Below are positions 11,501 to 21,591 of a stretch of DNA of 64,000 bases, piece by piece. The notes below the pieces were generated by a model. It worked only from the letters and a program-made list of their open reading frames with translations, ran no database searches and was not told the origin of the DNA. The DNA is taken from NCBI GenBank assembly GCA_964019425.1, contig OZ025793.1, forward strand, positions 744,001-808,000, read 5' to 3'. The position numbers were made by a program, and so were the translations under genes. Source of the stretch: Flectonema sp. DT1601 (lineage: Eukaryota; Euglenozoa; Diplonemea; Diplonemida; Diplonemidae). Each line of letters starts with the position of its first letter. The first letter of the stretch is position 1.

Positions 11501-11844
11501 GCGCTTTCAACAAGAAGCAACTTCCCGGAGTTGTAGCCATGCACGAAGAGTGGGAGATGCAGAGAGGAGCTGCAGATGATGATGAAACTGCGGTAGAAGA
11601 AGAGAAGAGCAAGAAGGAAGATGAGAGCAGCAAGGGTTTTCTTCCTATCTTGATAACAGCTGTGTCGGTGGTTGCCGGATGTGTGTTGGTGGCTGTTGCT
11701 ACCGTGTTCTACAGACGGTCGAAGGCGGCTGACGATTTCGCTGCTAGTCACCAAGGTATCGACATGACCTCTCTGACAACGATGAGCCATCCTGCGGTCA
11801 ACAACGAGGAGAAGAAAGACTTCGTTTCTGAGTTGCGCATTTGA
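8512..11844 (+). CDS. Secreted GH18-like, proline-repeat membrane protein, copy 3
   Basis: ATG 8512 to TGA 11844, 1110 aa, with a translation identical to the copy at 3895-7227. It has the same signal peptide, the same Asn in place of the GH18 catalytic Glu, the same number of linker repeats and the same C-terminal membrane segment. Identical linker repeat numbers between copies are notable, because such repeats normally change length quickly; this points to very recent copying. Confidence 0.82.
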   Translation: MIKEGIPLLLLSLARGADCFQNPTSAAYVENWKTCPTADQTDGFKTLLISSAVTYDGSPGMNSCNTQCEIGSPVPVCDNQANAMLVSQWQSDGKKVILEFGDGGMDGSGSQRNGGGSSTTGNDCWEYCFGKEGFVAKQLIDIVLNQGFDGIDVDFNYQSSDPRKNAKGQFFLHGLTQKLLQQLPADKELSHGMLAKPFPAPTNPTTPSGPSINRWRRPPSRRTPPSRRTRPGKPGCKPTPPPCTPRPPYTPRPPYTPPPQPPKPTAVPTSVPTAVPTSVPIVPTSVPTAVPTSVPIVPTSVPTAVPTSVPIVPTSVPTAVPTSVPIVPTSVPTAVPTSVPIVPTSVPTAVPTSVPIVPTSVPTAVPTAVPTSVPIVPTAVPTVPTPQPEGETPTPQPSQPTPTPPGQSTPTPPGQPTPTPPGQSTPTPPGQPTPTPPGQSTPTPPGQSTPTPPGQPTPTPPGQSTPTPPGQPTPTPPGQPTPTPQPEDGSQPTPTPQPEGETPTPPGQPTPQPEDGSQPTPTPQPEGESPTPQPEEGGGPTPQPEGESPTPQPEEGGGPTPQPEGESPTPQPEEGGGPTPQPEGESPTPQPEEGGGPTPQPEGESPTPQPEEGGGPTPQPEGEEGGGPTPQPEGEEGGGPTPQPEGEEGGGPTPQPEGEEGGGPTPQPEGEEGGGPTPQPEGEEGGGPTPQPEGEEGGGPTPQPEGEEGGGPTPQPEGEEGGESPTPQPEGEEGGGEPTPQPDEEGEEGGPTPQPEEGGEGPGEGGEGPFPGEGGEGEQINACGETISEWGSCIAAPHCCSDGLKCFQRSAGSARCAKACEGEACREFGSSEPPVSGGELGEKAPVCGNCESGKKGGVYCTSRGKGAKNTCSAIPKSGTCPAGKTKCFGSASEASRARKLVRLVLRRGIDSFAKTQFGNMLQGLFNPEVQISFKFICPSSACPQGSCGGASVGDSSTCLKLDGTDSRRAAALENDGKEEGSVVAFEIEGGSAVGLVRAFNKKQLPGVVAMHEEWEMQRGAADDDETAVEEEKSKKEDESSKGFLPILITAVSVVAGCVLVAVATVFYRRSKAADDFAASHQGIDMTSLTTMSHPAVNNEEKKDFVSELRI

Positions 11845-13128
11845 GCAAAGCGGGACTCTAATAAAATAACTAGCAGTTTTTGAAGATGATGCGACTTTCA
11901 GGTGAGAATTCGCTAGAAAATAGAGTTCCCTTTGTTGGACAATTCCTTTTTCAACGAGTATCTTCATGCAATCAAATCAAGAAAAAAAAGAAGAAAAAAA
12001 AAAGAATGTTTTATATAAAATGATGTGTTTTAATTATGATTTCCTCTCCAGTATTATATTACTAGCGGATTGCAGAAGGCCCGCTTGGCTCATTTTGCTT
12101 CCTCTTTCGTTAATCCCTTTATAAAATTATATACCCTGAAAAAAACAGGGGAGGAATATTAGCCTGCAAGGTTTTATTTCTCAAACTCACTTCCTCACTT
12201 CCTCACCCCCTCTTACTGATGTATTGCTCTGTTAGGGTGACCGACGATCACCATGCAACCCTTTTAGTTAAATGGAAAAAGGGGAGGCCTGTCAAGCTTA
12301 ATTTGTTCCCTTGCAAGGCCACTCACCCACTCAATCTTACTGACTGTTGGGGTGATCGACGATCACTTGTTTGCCTGTCCCACTATTGTGTTGGTGACGT
12401 AGTGCTTCAAAGTGACGCACCTTTTTAATTTTCTTTTCAATCACCGTGCACCCAACTGCACGATGGTGCCTCACTCTACACCACTTTACCCAATATATCG
12501 ATGGTCGATGCCTAACATACCAATGCGCTCTAACTGATGATGGTAACTTAATTGACTTTCGGGTTGGGAATGCAACGGTTGAAGACATTCTGGCTCCGAT
12601 ATCCTTTTTGACGGTGCCTGCTAATAACATTAGCTAACACTCTGTCTTCTTATTCTTATTCTTATTCTAATTCTTAGATGGCTAATCATTAGCTGCTACG
12701 TTGCAACTTATTTTTATTTCTTTATCAGGGTATCGTTAAAAGTATGCGAGAGAGGAGGAGAAATGATTTTAACTTTTTTCAAAACTAGTTTTTCGATTGG
12801 GGAAGAAAAAAAAAAAAAAAAAAACGGAACTCTAAATGGAGACTCTGAAAGCGAAACATACATATCAGAGATAACCTAAGCCGGAGTTGAGAAGGTCGTC
12901 AACGGAAGGAATGAAAGTAATGGAAAGTTTGTACCAGTACGGCAGCAGATCTGGTTTCTGGAGACTACGTTCATTTATTTAAAACTACTAAAACACTTTT
13001 GACAGTATTTGCTGTCACTGTATTCGATACTTACATTACGATATGTTGATTGGAATATTATTGGTGAATTCCCTTGTTGCTTTCCCTTATTATTTTCACT
13101 AAACAGTTTGCTTCTTAAAACACGAAAC
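11845..13128. other. Array 1 spacer, third copy
   Basis: Same layout as the first two spacers, with AATAAA at 11860-11865 and dyads at 12237 and 12353. No gene recognised. Confidence 0.7.
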
Positions 13129-16100
13129 ATGATTAAGGAAGGAATTCCACTGTTGCTGCTGTCACTCGCTCGTGGAGCTGATTGTTTTCAGAACCCCACC
13201 AGTGCTGCGTATGTCGAGAACTGGAAAACCTGCCCGACTGCTGATCAGACCGACGGGTTCAAGACGCTGTTGATCTCCTCTGCGGTAACTTATGACGGAT
13301 CACCCGGTATGAACAGCTGTAACACTCAATGTGAGATCGGGAGTCCGGTTCCGGTTTGCGACAACCAAGCAAACGCAATGCTGGTATCGCAGTGGCAGTC
13401 AGATGGAAAGAAAGTCATCTTGGAGTTCGGTGATGGCGGAATGGACGGTTCCGGTTCGCAACGGAACGGTGGCGGCAGCAGCACCACTGGCAACGACTGC
13501 TGGGAATATTGTTTTGGAAAGGAAGGGTTTGTAGCCAAGCAACTTATTGATATCGTACTCAATCAGGGATTTGATGGAATTGACGTCGACTTCAATTACC
13601 AGTCGTCGGATCCCCGAAAAAATGCGAAGGGACAGTTTTTCCTGCACGGCCTGACGCAGAAGCTTCTGCAACAGCTTCCTGCAGACAAGGAGCTCTCACA
13701 CGGCATGTTGGCGAAGCCGTTCCCTGCACCGACCAATCCGACGACACCGTCTGGGCCTTCGATTAATCGTTGGAGAAGACCTCCTTCACGGAGAACCCCT
13801 CCTTCACGGAGAACCCGACCTGGTAAGCCCGGCTGCAAGCCGACTCCGCCGCCATGCACACCTCGCCCGCCATACACACCTCGCCCGCCATACACACCAC
13901 CACCTCAGCCTCCAAAGCCAACAGCTGTGCCGACATCCGTACCAACAGCTGTGCCGACATCTGTGCCAATTGTACCGACATCCGTGCCAACAGCTGTACC
14001 AACTTCTGTGCCAATTGTACCGACATCCGTACCGACAGCTGTTCCAACTTCTGTGCCAATTGTACCGACATCCGTACCGACAGCTGTTCCAACTTCTGTG
14101 CCAATTGTACCGACATCCGTACCGACAGCTGTGCCAACATCCGTACCAATTGTACCGACATCCGTGCCAACAGCTGTACCAACATCTGTGCCAATTGTAC
14201 CGACATCCGTGCCAACAGCTGTGCCAACAGCTGTGCCAACATCTGTGCCAATTGTACCAACAGCTGTGCCAACTGTACCAACACCGCAGCCGGAAGGAGA
14301 AACGCCAACTCCACAACCCAGCCAGCCAACGCCAACTCCACCAGGCCAATCAACGCCAACTCCACCCGGCCAGCCGACGCCAACTCCACCTGGGCAGTCA
14401 ACGCCAACTCCACCCGGCCAGCCAACGCCAACTCCACCAGGCCAATCAACGCCAACTCCACCAGGCCAATCAACGCCAACTCCACCCGGCCAGCCAACTC
14501 CAACTCCACCCGGCCAGTCAACACCAACTCCACCCGGCCAGCCAACTCCAACTCCACCCGGCCAGCCAACGCCAACTCCACAACCTGAAGATGGCAGTCA
14601 GCCAACGCCAACACCGCAGCCAGAAGGAGAAACGCCAACTCCACCCGGCCAGCCAACACCACAACCTGAAGATGGCAGCCAGCCAACGCCAACACCGCAG
14701 CCGGAAGGAGAATCACCAACACCGCAGCCTGAAGAAGGAGGTGGACCAACTCCCCAGCCAGAAGGCGAATCACCAACACCGCAACCTGAAGAAGGAGGTG
14801 GGCCAACTCCCCAGCCAGAAGGTGAATCACCAACACCGCAGCCTGAAGAAGGAGGTGGGCCAACTCCCCAGCCAGAAGGTGAATCACCAACACCGCAGCC
14901 TGAAGAAGGAGGTGGGCCAACTCCCCAGCCAGAAGGCGAATCACCAACTCCGCAACCCGAAGAAGGAGGTGGGCCAACTCCACAACCTGAAGGAGAAGAA
15001 GGTGGCGGACCTACTCCACAACCTGAAGGAGAAGAAGGTGGCGGACCTACTCCACAACCTGAAGGAGAAGAAGGTGGCGGACCAACTCCACAACCTGAAG
15101 GAGAAGAAGGTGGCGGACCAACTCCACAACCTGAAGGAGAAGAAGGTGGCGGACCAACTCCACAACCTGAAGGAGAAGAAGGTGGCGGACCGACTCCACA
15201 ACCTGAAGGAGAAGAAGGTGGCGGACCGACTCCACAACCTGAAGGAGAAGAAGGTGGCGGACCAACTCCACAACCTGAAGGAGAAGAGGGTGGTGAATCA
15301 CCAACACCGCAGCCTGAAGGAGAAGAAGGTGGCGGCGAACCTACCCCCCAACCTGATGAAGAAGGCGAAGAAGGTGGACCGACTCCGCAACCAGAAGAAG
15401 GAGGGGAAGGACCAGGAGAAGGAGGGGAAGGACCATTTCCGGGAGAAGGGGGCGAAGGAGAACAAATCAACGCCTGCGGTGAGACTATCTCGGAGTGGGG
15501 AAGTTGCATTGCCGCACCGCACTGCTGCTCTGACGGTCTGAAGTGTTTTCAGAGAAGCGCGGGATCGGCTAGATGTGCAAAAGCTTGTGAAGGCGAGGCT
15601 TGCAGGGAATTCGGAAGTAGCGAGCCTCCAGTGTCGGGGGGAGAGCTGGGGGAGAAGGCACCTGTTTGCGGAAATTGCGAAAGCGGGAAGAAGGGAGGTG
15701 TGTACTGTACGAGTAGGGGAAAGGGTGCAAAGAACACGTGCAGTGCGATCCCGAAGTCGGGTACCTGTCCTGCTGGGAAGACGAAATGCTTTGGTAGTGC
15801 GAGCGAGGCGTCTAGAGCGAGAAAGTTGGTGCGGTTGGTGTTGAGAAGGGGAATTGATTCCTTTGCGAAGACGCAATTCGGAAACATGCTGCAGGGGTTA
15901 TTTAATCCTGAGGTTCAGATATCGTTCAAATTCATCTGCCCGAGCAGCGCCTGTCCACAAGGGAGCTGTGGTGGTGCTTCGGTTGGAGATTCTTCGACGT
16001 GCTTGAAGCTTGACGGCACGGATTCGAGGAGGGCTGCTGCTCTGGAAAACGATGGGAAGGAGGAAGGAAGTGTTGTGGCTTTTGAAATCGAAGGGGGAAG

Positions 16101-16461
16101 CGCTGTGGGACTGGTGCGCGCTTTCAACAAGAAGCAACTTCCCGGAGTTGTAGCCATGCACGAAGAGTGGGAGATGCAGAGAGGAGCTGCAGATGATGAT
16201 GAAACTGCGGTAGAAGAAGAGAAGAGCAAGAAGGAAGATGAGAGCAGCAAGGGTTTTCTTCCTATCTTGATAACAGCTGTGTCGGTGGTTGCCGGATGTG
16301 TGTTGGTGGCTGTTGCTACCGTGTTCTACAGACGGTCGAAGGCGGCTGACGATTTCGCTGCTAGTCACCAAGGTATCGACATGACCTCTCTGACAACGAT
16401 GAGCCATCCTGCGGTCAACAACGAGGAGAAGAAAGACTTCGTTTCTGAGTTGCGCATTTGA
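13129..16461 (+). CDS. Secreted GH18-like, proline-repeat membrane protein, copy 4 (array end)
   Basis: ATG 13129 to TGA 16461, 1110 aa, same translation as copies 2 and 3. It is the last gene of the array. The coding part is still homogenised, but sequence beyond the stop starts to differ from the internal spacers (for example near 16520 and 16787), so the edge of homogenisation lies just 3' of this gene. Confidence 0.82.
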   Translation: MIKEGIPLLLLSLARGADCFQNPTSAAYVENWKTCPTADQTDGFKTLLISSAVTYDGSPGMNSCNTQCEIGSPVPVCDNQANAMLVSQWQSDGKKVILEFGDGGMDGSGSQRNGGGSSTTGNDCWEYCFGKEGFVAKQLIDIVLNQGFDGIDVDFNYQSSDPRKNAKGQFFLHGLTQKLLQQLPADKELSHGMLAKPFPAPTNPTTPSGPSINRWRRPPSRRTPPSRRTRPGKPGCKPTPPPCTPRPPYTPRPPYTPPPQPPKPTAVPTSVPTAVPTSVPIVPTSVPTAVPTSVPIVPTSVPTAVPTSVPIVPTSVPTAVPTSVPIVPTSVPTAVPTSVPIVPTSVPTAVPTSVPIVPTSVPTAVPTAVPTSVPIVPTAVPTVPTPQPEGETPTPQPSQPTPTPPGQSTPTPPGQPTPTPPGQSTPTPPGQPTPTPPGQSTPTPPGQSTPTPPGQPTPTPPGQSTPTPPGQPTPTPPGQPTPTPQPEDGSQPTPTPQPEGETPTPPGQPTPQPEDGSQPTPTPQPEGESPTPQPEEGGGPTPQPEGESPTPQPEEGGGPTPQPEGESPTPQPEEGGGPTPQPEGESPTPQPEEGGGPTPQPEGESPTPQPEEGGGPTPQPEGEEGGGPTPQPEGEEGGGPTPQPEGEEGGGPTPQPEGEEGGGPTPQPEGEEGGGPTPQPEGEEGGGPTPQPEGEEGGGPTPQPEGEEGGGPTPQPEGEEGGESPTPQPEGEEGGGEPTPQPDEEGEEGGPTPQPEEGGEGPGEGGEGPFPGEGGEGEQINACGETISEWGSCIAAPHCCSDGLKCFQRSAGSARCAKACEGEACREFGSSEPPVSGGELGEKAPVCGNCESGKKGGVYCTSRGKGAKNTCSAIPKSGTCPAGKTKCFGSASEASRARKLVRLVLRRGIDSFAKTQFGNMLQGLFNPEVQISFKFICPSSACPQGSCGGASVGDSSTCLKLDGTDSRRAAALENDGKEEGSVVAFEIEGGSAVGLVRAFNKKQLPGVVAMHEEWEMQRGAADDDETAVEEEKSKKEDESSKGFLPILITAVSVVAGCVLVAVATVFYRRSKAADDFAASHQGIDMTSLTTMSHPAVNNEEKKDFVSELRI

Positions 16462-17304
16462 GCAAAGCGGGACTCTAATAAAATAACTAGCAGTTTTTGA
16501 AGATGATGCGACTTTCAGGTTAGAATTCGCTAGAAAATAGAGTTCCCTTTGTTGGACAATTCCTTTTTCAACGAGTATCTTCATGCAATCAAATCAAGAA
16601 AAAAAAGAAGAAAAAAAAAAGAATGTTTTATATAAAATGATGTGTTTTAATTATGATTTCCTCTCCAGTATTATATTACTAGCGGATTGCAGAAGGCCCG
16701 CTTGGCTCATTTTGCTTCCTCTTTCGTTAATCCCTTTATAAAATTATATACCCTGAAAAAAACAGGGGAGGAATATTAGCCTGCAAGATTTTATTTCTCA
16801 AACTCACTCCTCACTTCCTCACCCCCTCTTACTGATGTATTGCTCTGTTAGGGTGACCGACGATCACCATGCAACCCTTTTAGTTAAATGGAAAAAGGGG
16901 AGGCCTGTCAAGCTTAATTTGTTCCCTTGCAAGGCCACTCACTCACTCGATCTTACTGACTGTTGGGGTGATCGACGATCATTTGTTTGCCTGTCCCACT
17001 ATTGTGTTGGTGACGTAGTGCTTCAAAGTGACACACCTTTTCAATTTTCTTTTCAATCACCGTGCACCCAACTGCACGATGGTCCTCACTCTACACCACT
17101 TTACCCAATACCAACACTCAGAGGACGGACAGTATTTACTGAAAGAACAGATCCCCTCTTATTCCTCTCCCTTTCAATATTGTTATTTGAAAGTCTTATT
17201 CTGTGAAGCCAATGTTTGCACTCTTATTTTTTTAAACAGAATTACACTAATGATTATTTTTTGATTACCAAGTTTATTTAATTTTCTTTGTTTCAGCAGC
17301 ATTT
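16462..17304. other. Diverged last spacer of array 1 and exit into unique DNA
   Basis: Up to about 17110 this aligns by eye with the internal spacers but carries scattered substitutions and small length changes; after that it is unrelated. The dyad pair is kept at about 16853-16983. An open frame at 16835-17206 is a changed version of a spacer frame and has no recognisable protein. Confidence 0.6.
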
Positions 17305-17597
17305 ATGGAACGAGAGCATAGATGCCGAATTCGTTCGTTTTTGACTTATTTAGAAGATGGGATCTCATTGGATTGTTTGACCATGGAGATGTATGTATTT
17401 TTATCTTGTCTTTTTTTTTAAATACACTTGTCAAAAGAGATTTTATTTACACAGCTACAAAAAAACAGATTGCGGTAACAACGAAGGTACGAAACGCGAC
17501 AGTTGATAGGTCGGAAATTAAGTCTCCGAAACCGTTGGATTCGATGCTGATACCTCCTTTGCACAAGGGAAAGAAAAAGATTAATTTGCAGAAATGA
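17305..17597 (+). CDS. Possible small two-exon gene, unknown product
   Basis: A weak call. A possible exon starts at ATG 17305 just after a 3' splice-like TTTCAGCAG and reads MEREHRCRIRSFLTYLEDG... A second stretch from 17469, after the genome's usual AAAAACAG acceptor, reads IAVTTKVRNATVDRS... to TGA at 17597. Joining 17305-17394 to 17469-17597 gives about 72 aa in frame; a GTATGT donor at 17391 with other acceptors would give different ends. I recognise no family. It could also be the 3' end of a longer gene or chance. Confidence 0.25.
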
Positions 17598-17898
17598 GTC
17601 ATTACTGCTACTCGTTTGCTTTATTCCGATACGTTTTCCAAGTCGCAAAGATTTCTTTTACAATACTAGAGCGATACAAAAACTCCAGCTCCGCATTACA
17701 CGAGCCTCGTTCGCTTGGACAAAACAGGTCCTCAGATGTGGTCTGTGTTCGTATTTATTTCTTTTTTTATACAGCATGCCGAAATCCAATGATATGATAA
17801 CTTTCTATTTTAGTTAAGAAACAGGTGAGTAATTCCATAATACTTCCTTTCTCCTGTGAGCAGTACCCTAATTATGAGATCTCGATTTCAATAGTAAA
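17598..17898. other. Intergenic, nothing recognised
   Basis: AT-rich sequence before the gene starting at 17899. A frame at 17594-17797 has no recognisable features. GTGAGT at about 17825 could be a 5' splice site of an untranslated leader, but no partner is clear. Confidence 0.4.
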
Positions 17899-19653
17899 AT
17901 GGATTTTGTAATAAGTTGCAATGGATTGAGAGAACTGAACGGTGCGTATTGCAGAAACGGAGCAGACGTATGGAAAGGTATGCAGTTAGGAGGGTGGAAA
18001 CTTCATAAAAGTGATGGGAGGTGGATGGTAACAAATCAGAGTCGGACTATTGCAGTACGCAGTTCAGTTGAAGAAAGTGATGGCATTCCAGAATTGGTTA
18101 CAACTTGGGAGAGGTTTGATGATGTTCGGTACTTGTGGACCAGTACGGTTGTTAGAATTCAACAAATTGAAAAATGTGTTCAAATATCTGTTCAAAATAT
18201 CAACAGCCCCATTTCATCAACTTACCAACAAGTTGGATATCACAATGGAATGCCTCAATACACTTCAACATCTAACAGCTGCGTTCTATATTACGCGAGG
18301 GGGAGCTACAACAGTGTTAGCTGTTGGGCAGTATCGCTTCACCAAGAATCGGGTCCTAACTGTAAAGTTAGAGAAATGGGATTGCTAAAGTCAAATGAAA
18401 CAGCTGAGATACCAACCTCACCAGCTCTTAAATGGTACCTCCCCGACCTTCACAGAAAGCAGTGGATCGAATCCGAGGTGAGCGTTTCATTAGTTGACGC
18501 AGACTTTGGATCTTCAGCCACTCTGTGGGAACACCTTCAAAGAATGTCAGAACAAATCCACTCATTGCAGAGACAGCAAATCGACGTCTTGTGGCTACAT
18601 GCTCCTGAGAAGCTTTCTGTTTCTATTCCATCAATGAAAGCTCTTACTGATATTTATTCAGTTGAAACTGGTCCGGACGGAGAACACGAATCTCGAAACC
18701 GACTTCCGATGTGGCAAAGCAAATCAAATGCAATTTATTGTACTGAAGATGGGCGTTGGGCAATCACAACAAATAAATATTCAGAACGGGATCGGGCGGT
18801 GCTGATAGCGACAGATCCTCATGGAGGTAAGACACCGTATGAATCACACAAGTGGATAGATGCTAATGGTGTTGAACAAGAAGTTTTTATTACAATGACT
18901 GACGCTATATCACCATCAAGAGATGCTTCTTCATTTCAGATTGATATTTTGGATAGTGACTACGGTACACAATTACCAATCGTAACGTGGAATGCGAATT
19001 CAGAACAAGCCCGTTGCAGACTACACGTCTTTAGCGAACAACACATGTCTTCTGTTCCAGATACTGAGACTTTAATAAATGGTATCCTAAACCAATCGAT
19101 TGACCTCGATGATATTATTATTCAACTCTGTAATGAACACAGAGTATCACCGCACGCATGGATTGGTGTGGAATCAGCTGCTGTTGCAGAACACGTTCTA
19201 AAAGCTCTTTTATCAAAAGCTGAACATCAAAATATATTCATCGACAGGTCTGAAATTGCGACAGCTGTTGACCGACTTCTAGCTGGCACCACGACAATGA
19301 GAGATGCTGTAAGAGAGATTTGTATTCGTTATGGAATGCCTATTGATCCATGGACTGGTGACTTCCCATCAGGTATTAGATTGCCTTCAGTGAATATGAT
19401 GAGCAGCAACAACAACTCGGGTATTGTTCCTCCAGCAGCTGATGAGGTAGCTGACTTCATGGCATCTGAACTCGGAATGACACAACAAGAAGTTTATAAT
19501 CATATTCGTTCTCCTCCACAAACAAAAACCTTCTCCTCTCACAACCATCAATTTGGTCATCAAAACAGATCAGTTTCTCCAACACCTCTGCCGTGTACTT
19601 CATTTATTCGTTCACCGGTACCGATGTCTCGTTTTATATCACCGTCTCAATAA
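17899..19653 (+). CDS. 584-aa protein with three W/Y-rich repeat modules
   Basis: Single open frame from ATG 17899 to TAA 19653, with no signal peptide or membrane segment. Three degenerate modules can be seen: residues about 10-50 (LNGAYCRNG...WKLHKSDGRWMVTN), about 113-150 (NGMPQYTSTSNSCVLYYARG...WAVS) and about 268-305 (NRLPMWQSKSNAIYCTEDGRWAITTN). Each follows a pattern of NG-x-P/Y, then an aromatic pair, then W-x-V/I, a small beta module I have seen in many protist proteins but cannot name. The middle of the protein holds acidic and aromatic-rich stretches; the C-terminal 100 residues are Ser/Pro/Asn-rich and probably disordered. The region around 395-500 is helical, with repeated VDRLL/ILNQSI-like segments. 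Function unknown. Confidence 0.75.
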   Translation: MDFVISCNGLRELNGAYCRNGADVWKGMQLGGWKLHKSDGRWMVTNQSRTIAVRSSVEESDGIPELVTTWERFDDVRYLWTSTVVRIQQIEKCVQISVQNINSPISSTYQQVGYHNGMPQYTSTSNSCVLYYARGSYNSVSCWAVSLHQESGPNCKVREMGLLKSNETAEIPTSPALKWYLPDLHRKQWIESEVSVSLVDADFGSSATLWEHLQRMSEQIHSLQRQQIDVLWLHAPEKLSVSIPSMKALTDIYSVETGPDGEHESRNRLPMWQSKSNAIYCTEDGRWAITTNKYSERDRAVLIATDPHGGKTPYESHKWIDANGVEQEVFITMTDAISPSRDASSFQIDILDSDYGTQLPIVTWNANSEQARCRLHVFSEQHMSSVPDTETLINGILNQSIDLDDIIIQLCNEHRVSPHAWIGVESAAVAEHVLKALLSKAEHQNIFIDRSEIATAVDRLLAGTTTMRDAVREICIRYGMPIDPWTGDFPSGIRLPSVNMMSSNNNSGIVPPAADEVADFMASELGMTQQEVYNHIRSPPQTKTFSSHNHQFGHQNRSVSPTPLPCTSFIRSPVPMSRFISPSQ

Positions 19654-20288
19654 CTTTACATAATCAAAAGTGATGTTGTTTCTGTGCAGGTACAGTAGGG
19701 ATGATTTCTGTAGCTCTGGTATTGAAGGCCTTCAGTCATTTAGGGACTGCGAGGTTTTGATATTTCTGTTGTCTGATTTGTTTAGTTTTTTTGGTCAGCT
19801 GCTAAAAAATAACAATTGTGAATGCAAAATTAGATTTTCCTTTTCCTTTTTTTTTTTTTTTTTTTTTTTATTCTCTCGACGAAGTTGGAGAAGAAACTAT
19901 TCAAGATTAGAATCCAGTCTTATTATGTCATCAGTCATTACTGTATGACTCTGCGATTAATGAAATATAAGGCTAATCTGAATGGTTCTTTTTTTTTTTT
20001 TTTGGCGTTTTGCTTTATCTTGTATTTTGTTGTTGTTTTTTGTTTGTCTGATCCGATTATTTTAAATGCAAATAACCTATTGTTACCCGACGTTGCTTTG
20101 TATCTCAAACCTGGTACTGATCTGTTTGTAAAAACCCAACAAGTCTTCGCTGTTTAGATACCAGTGAGTCCGTTTGATGTGTTTTTTTTCTTTCTAATTC
20201 TTCAGAGTAATATTTATTTTTCCTCCCTCAGGTGGAAGGTGGGAGCCCAGCGGCTGTTTGAGGTCGGGGACCTTAAGGCCGTGAGAAC
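19654..20288. other. Intergenic, T-rich; upstream of SmB
   Basis: Contains T runs at about 19848-19870 and 19988-20004 and short frames without protein character. The last 60 bases before 20289 are purine-rich and likely the SmB 5' UTR; CCTCAGGTGG near 20228 may be a leader splice acceptor. Confidence 0.5.
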
Positions 20289-21268
20289 ATGTCGGGAATG
20301 AGTAAAACATCGAAGATGTACGCGTACGTCGATTCAATCATCAAATGCACTATTCAGGTTTGTTTTTGTAACTCATCAGGAGCTTCCTTTCTTTAACACT
20401 GTCTGCTCGCGTGGACGGTGGGTTTAGGTAGTCATTTGTTCCAGGTTATTCTACGTCTCTTATCGTCTGTGAGAGTCTCACGGTTGCTGGTAGCGATATA
20501 ACTGTTACTGTGAGCTTTTACTGGCTTTTGGCTTCCTAGGCTTCGTAAATAAATAAATAAATAACATATCAACAACACCAACACCAACACTAACAGGATG
20601 GAAGAATTCTAAGAGGAGTGTTCCTCGCCTATGACAGACATATGAACCTAGTCCTAGCTGATACTGAGGAAATCCGTCTTATACCTAGTGAGACAGCAGG
20701 GAAGAAAGAAAAGGAAGACATCAGAAATCTGGGATTAGTATGTTCCGTCGACTATTTTTTATAATATCAACGTTTAGCACAAAAACTAATAAACAAAACA
20801 GGTTCTTCTCAGAGGTGGTTCAGTCCTCACGATAACAATCGTTGGTAAGGCTCCGAATGTGTTAGGTATGTGTTCTAAATATTTCTTAAATACAAAAATA
20901 GTAATCAAAAGGAAGTACTTCTAATCAAAACAGAGCCACAAAAGTCGAGACCAGCTATGCCACTCCCACCACCAGGAATGTTTTTACCTGGAATGTTACC
21001 AATGCCGAAGGGAATGACTTTCCCTCCTGGAGTACCACCACCGCCACCACCTGGAATGTACGCAGCGATGTACGGAAAGGGAGGGAAAGGTGTACCTCCT
21101 ATGCCGCCTGGAATGATACCACCACCGGGTATGATCCCACCTGGTGGAAAGGGATTCCCACCAATGGGTTTCCCACCACCTCCACCTGGATATGGGGGTC
21201 CTTTTATGCCATATGGAGGGAAAGGTGGAAAGGCAGGTCCTCCGGCAGGTGCTCCACCTTCTCGATGA
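20289..21268 (+). CDS. SmB: Spliceosomal Sm protein B/B'
   Basis: Core component of the heptameric Sm ring on U1, U2, U4 and U5 snRNAs. Four exons give 202 aa: 20289-20357, 20597-20737, 20802-20865 and 20934-21268; the introns of 239, 64 and 68 bp all start GT and end ACAG. The Sm1 motif is seen in the IIKCTIQDGRILRGVFLAYDRHMNLVLADTEE segment across the first intron (written here in two parts: IIKCTIQ then DGRILRGVFLAYDRHMNLV), and Sm2 in GLVLLRGGSVLTITI. The last exon is a Pro/Gly/Met tail with PPPGM and GKGGKG repeats, as in SmB tails that carry proline-rich binding motifs. The exon phases join exactly, which fixes the intron rules for this genome. High confidence in identity; the number of tail repeats is species-specific. 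Confidence 0.95.
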
Positions 21269-21591
21269 TTACGCTACGATTGCGACTCTTAGGAATCTAG
21301 AGACCTGTCGCAACAGCTGATGAGCGCGCAAGTACGGACCAGCCCGTTGTTTGACGGTCAAAGTAAATCGACACGTCACTGTCAAAGTGAAAGTTATCAA
21401 ATCACCTGCAGGTGAGCAACGACTACCAGTTCGAATACCAAAAACCAAATGAGAGCATCTCAAAGTTATAATAAGAAGTGTGTCCCTTCGTATGGAAGGG
21501 ATGAGTGTAACTGGCGCCTTGTTAATTGATTTTGTTTACTAGTCAAATATTATTCTATTTTTTTCAGAATGCTCCCACTAAGAACACACAG
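21269..21591. other. Intergenic and probable spliced leader of next gene
   Basis: Holds the SmB 3' end and the 5' leader of the gene at 21592. A pyrimidine-rich TTTTTTTCAG acceptor ends at about 21567, so the last leader exon begins there. No further gene seen. Confidence 0.5.

Larger units (their letters stand above)
7228..11844 (+). repeat. 4617-bp tandem unit 2
   Basis: Second full period of the array: spacer 7228-8511 plus gene 8512-11844, matching unit 1 by eye throughout. Confidence 0.95.
11845..16461 (+). repeat. 4617-bp tandem unit 3
   Basis: Third full period: spacer 11845-13128 plus gene 13129-16461. It is the last complete unit; the next spacer diverges and no further gene follows. 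Confidence 0.95.
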
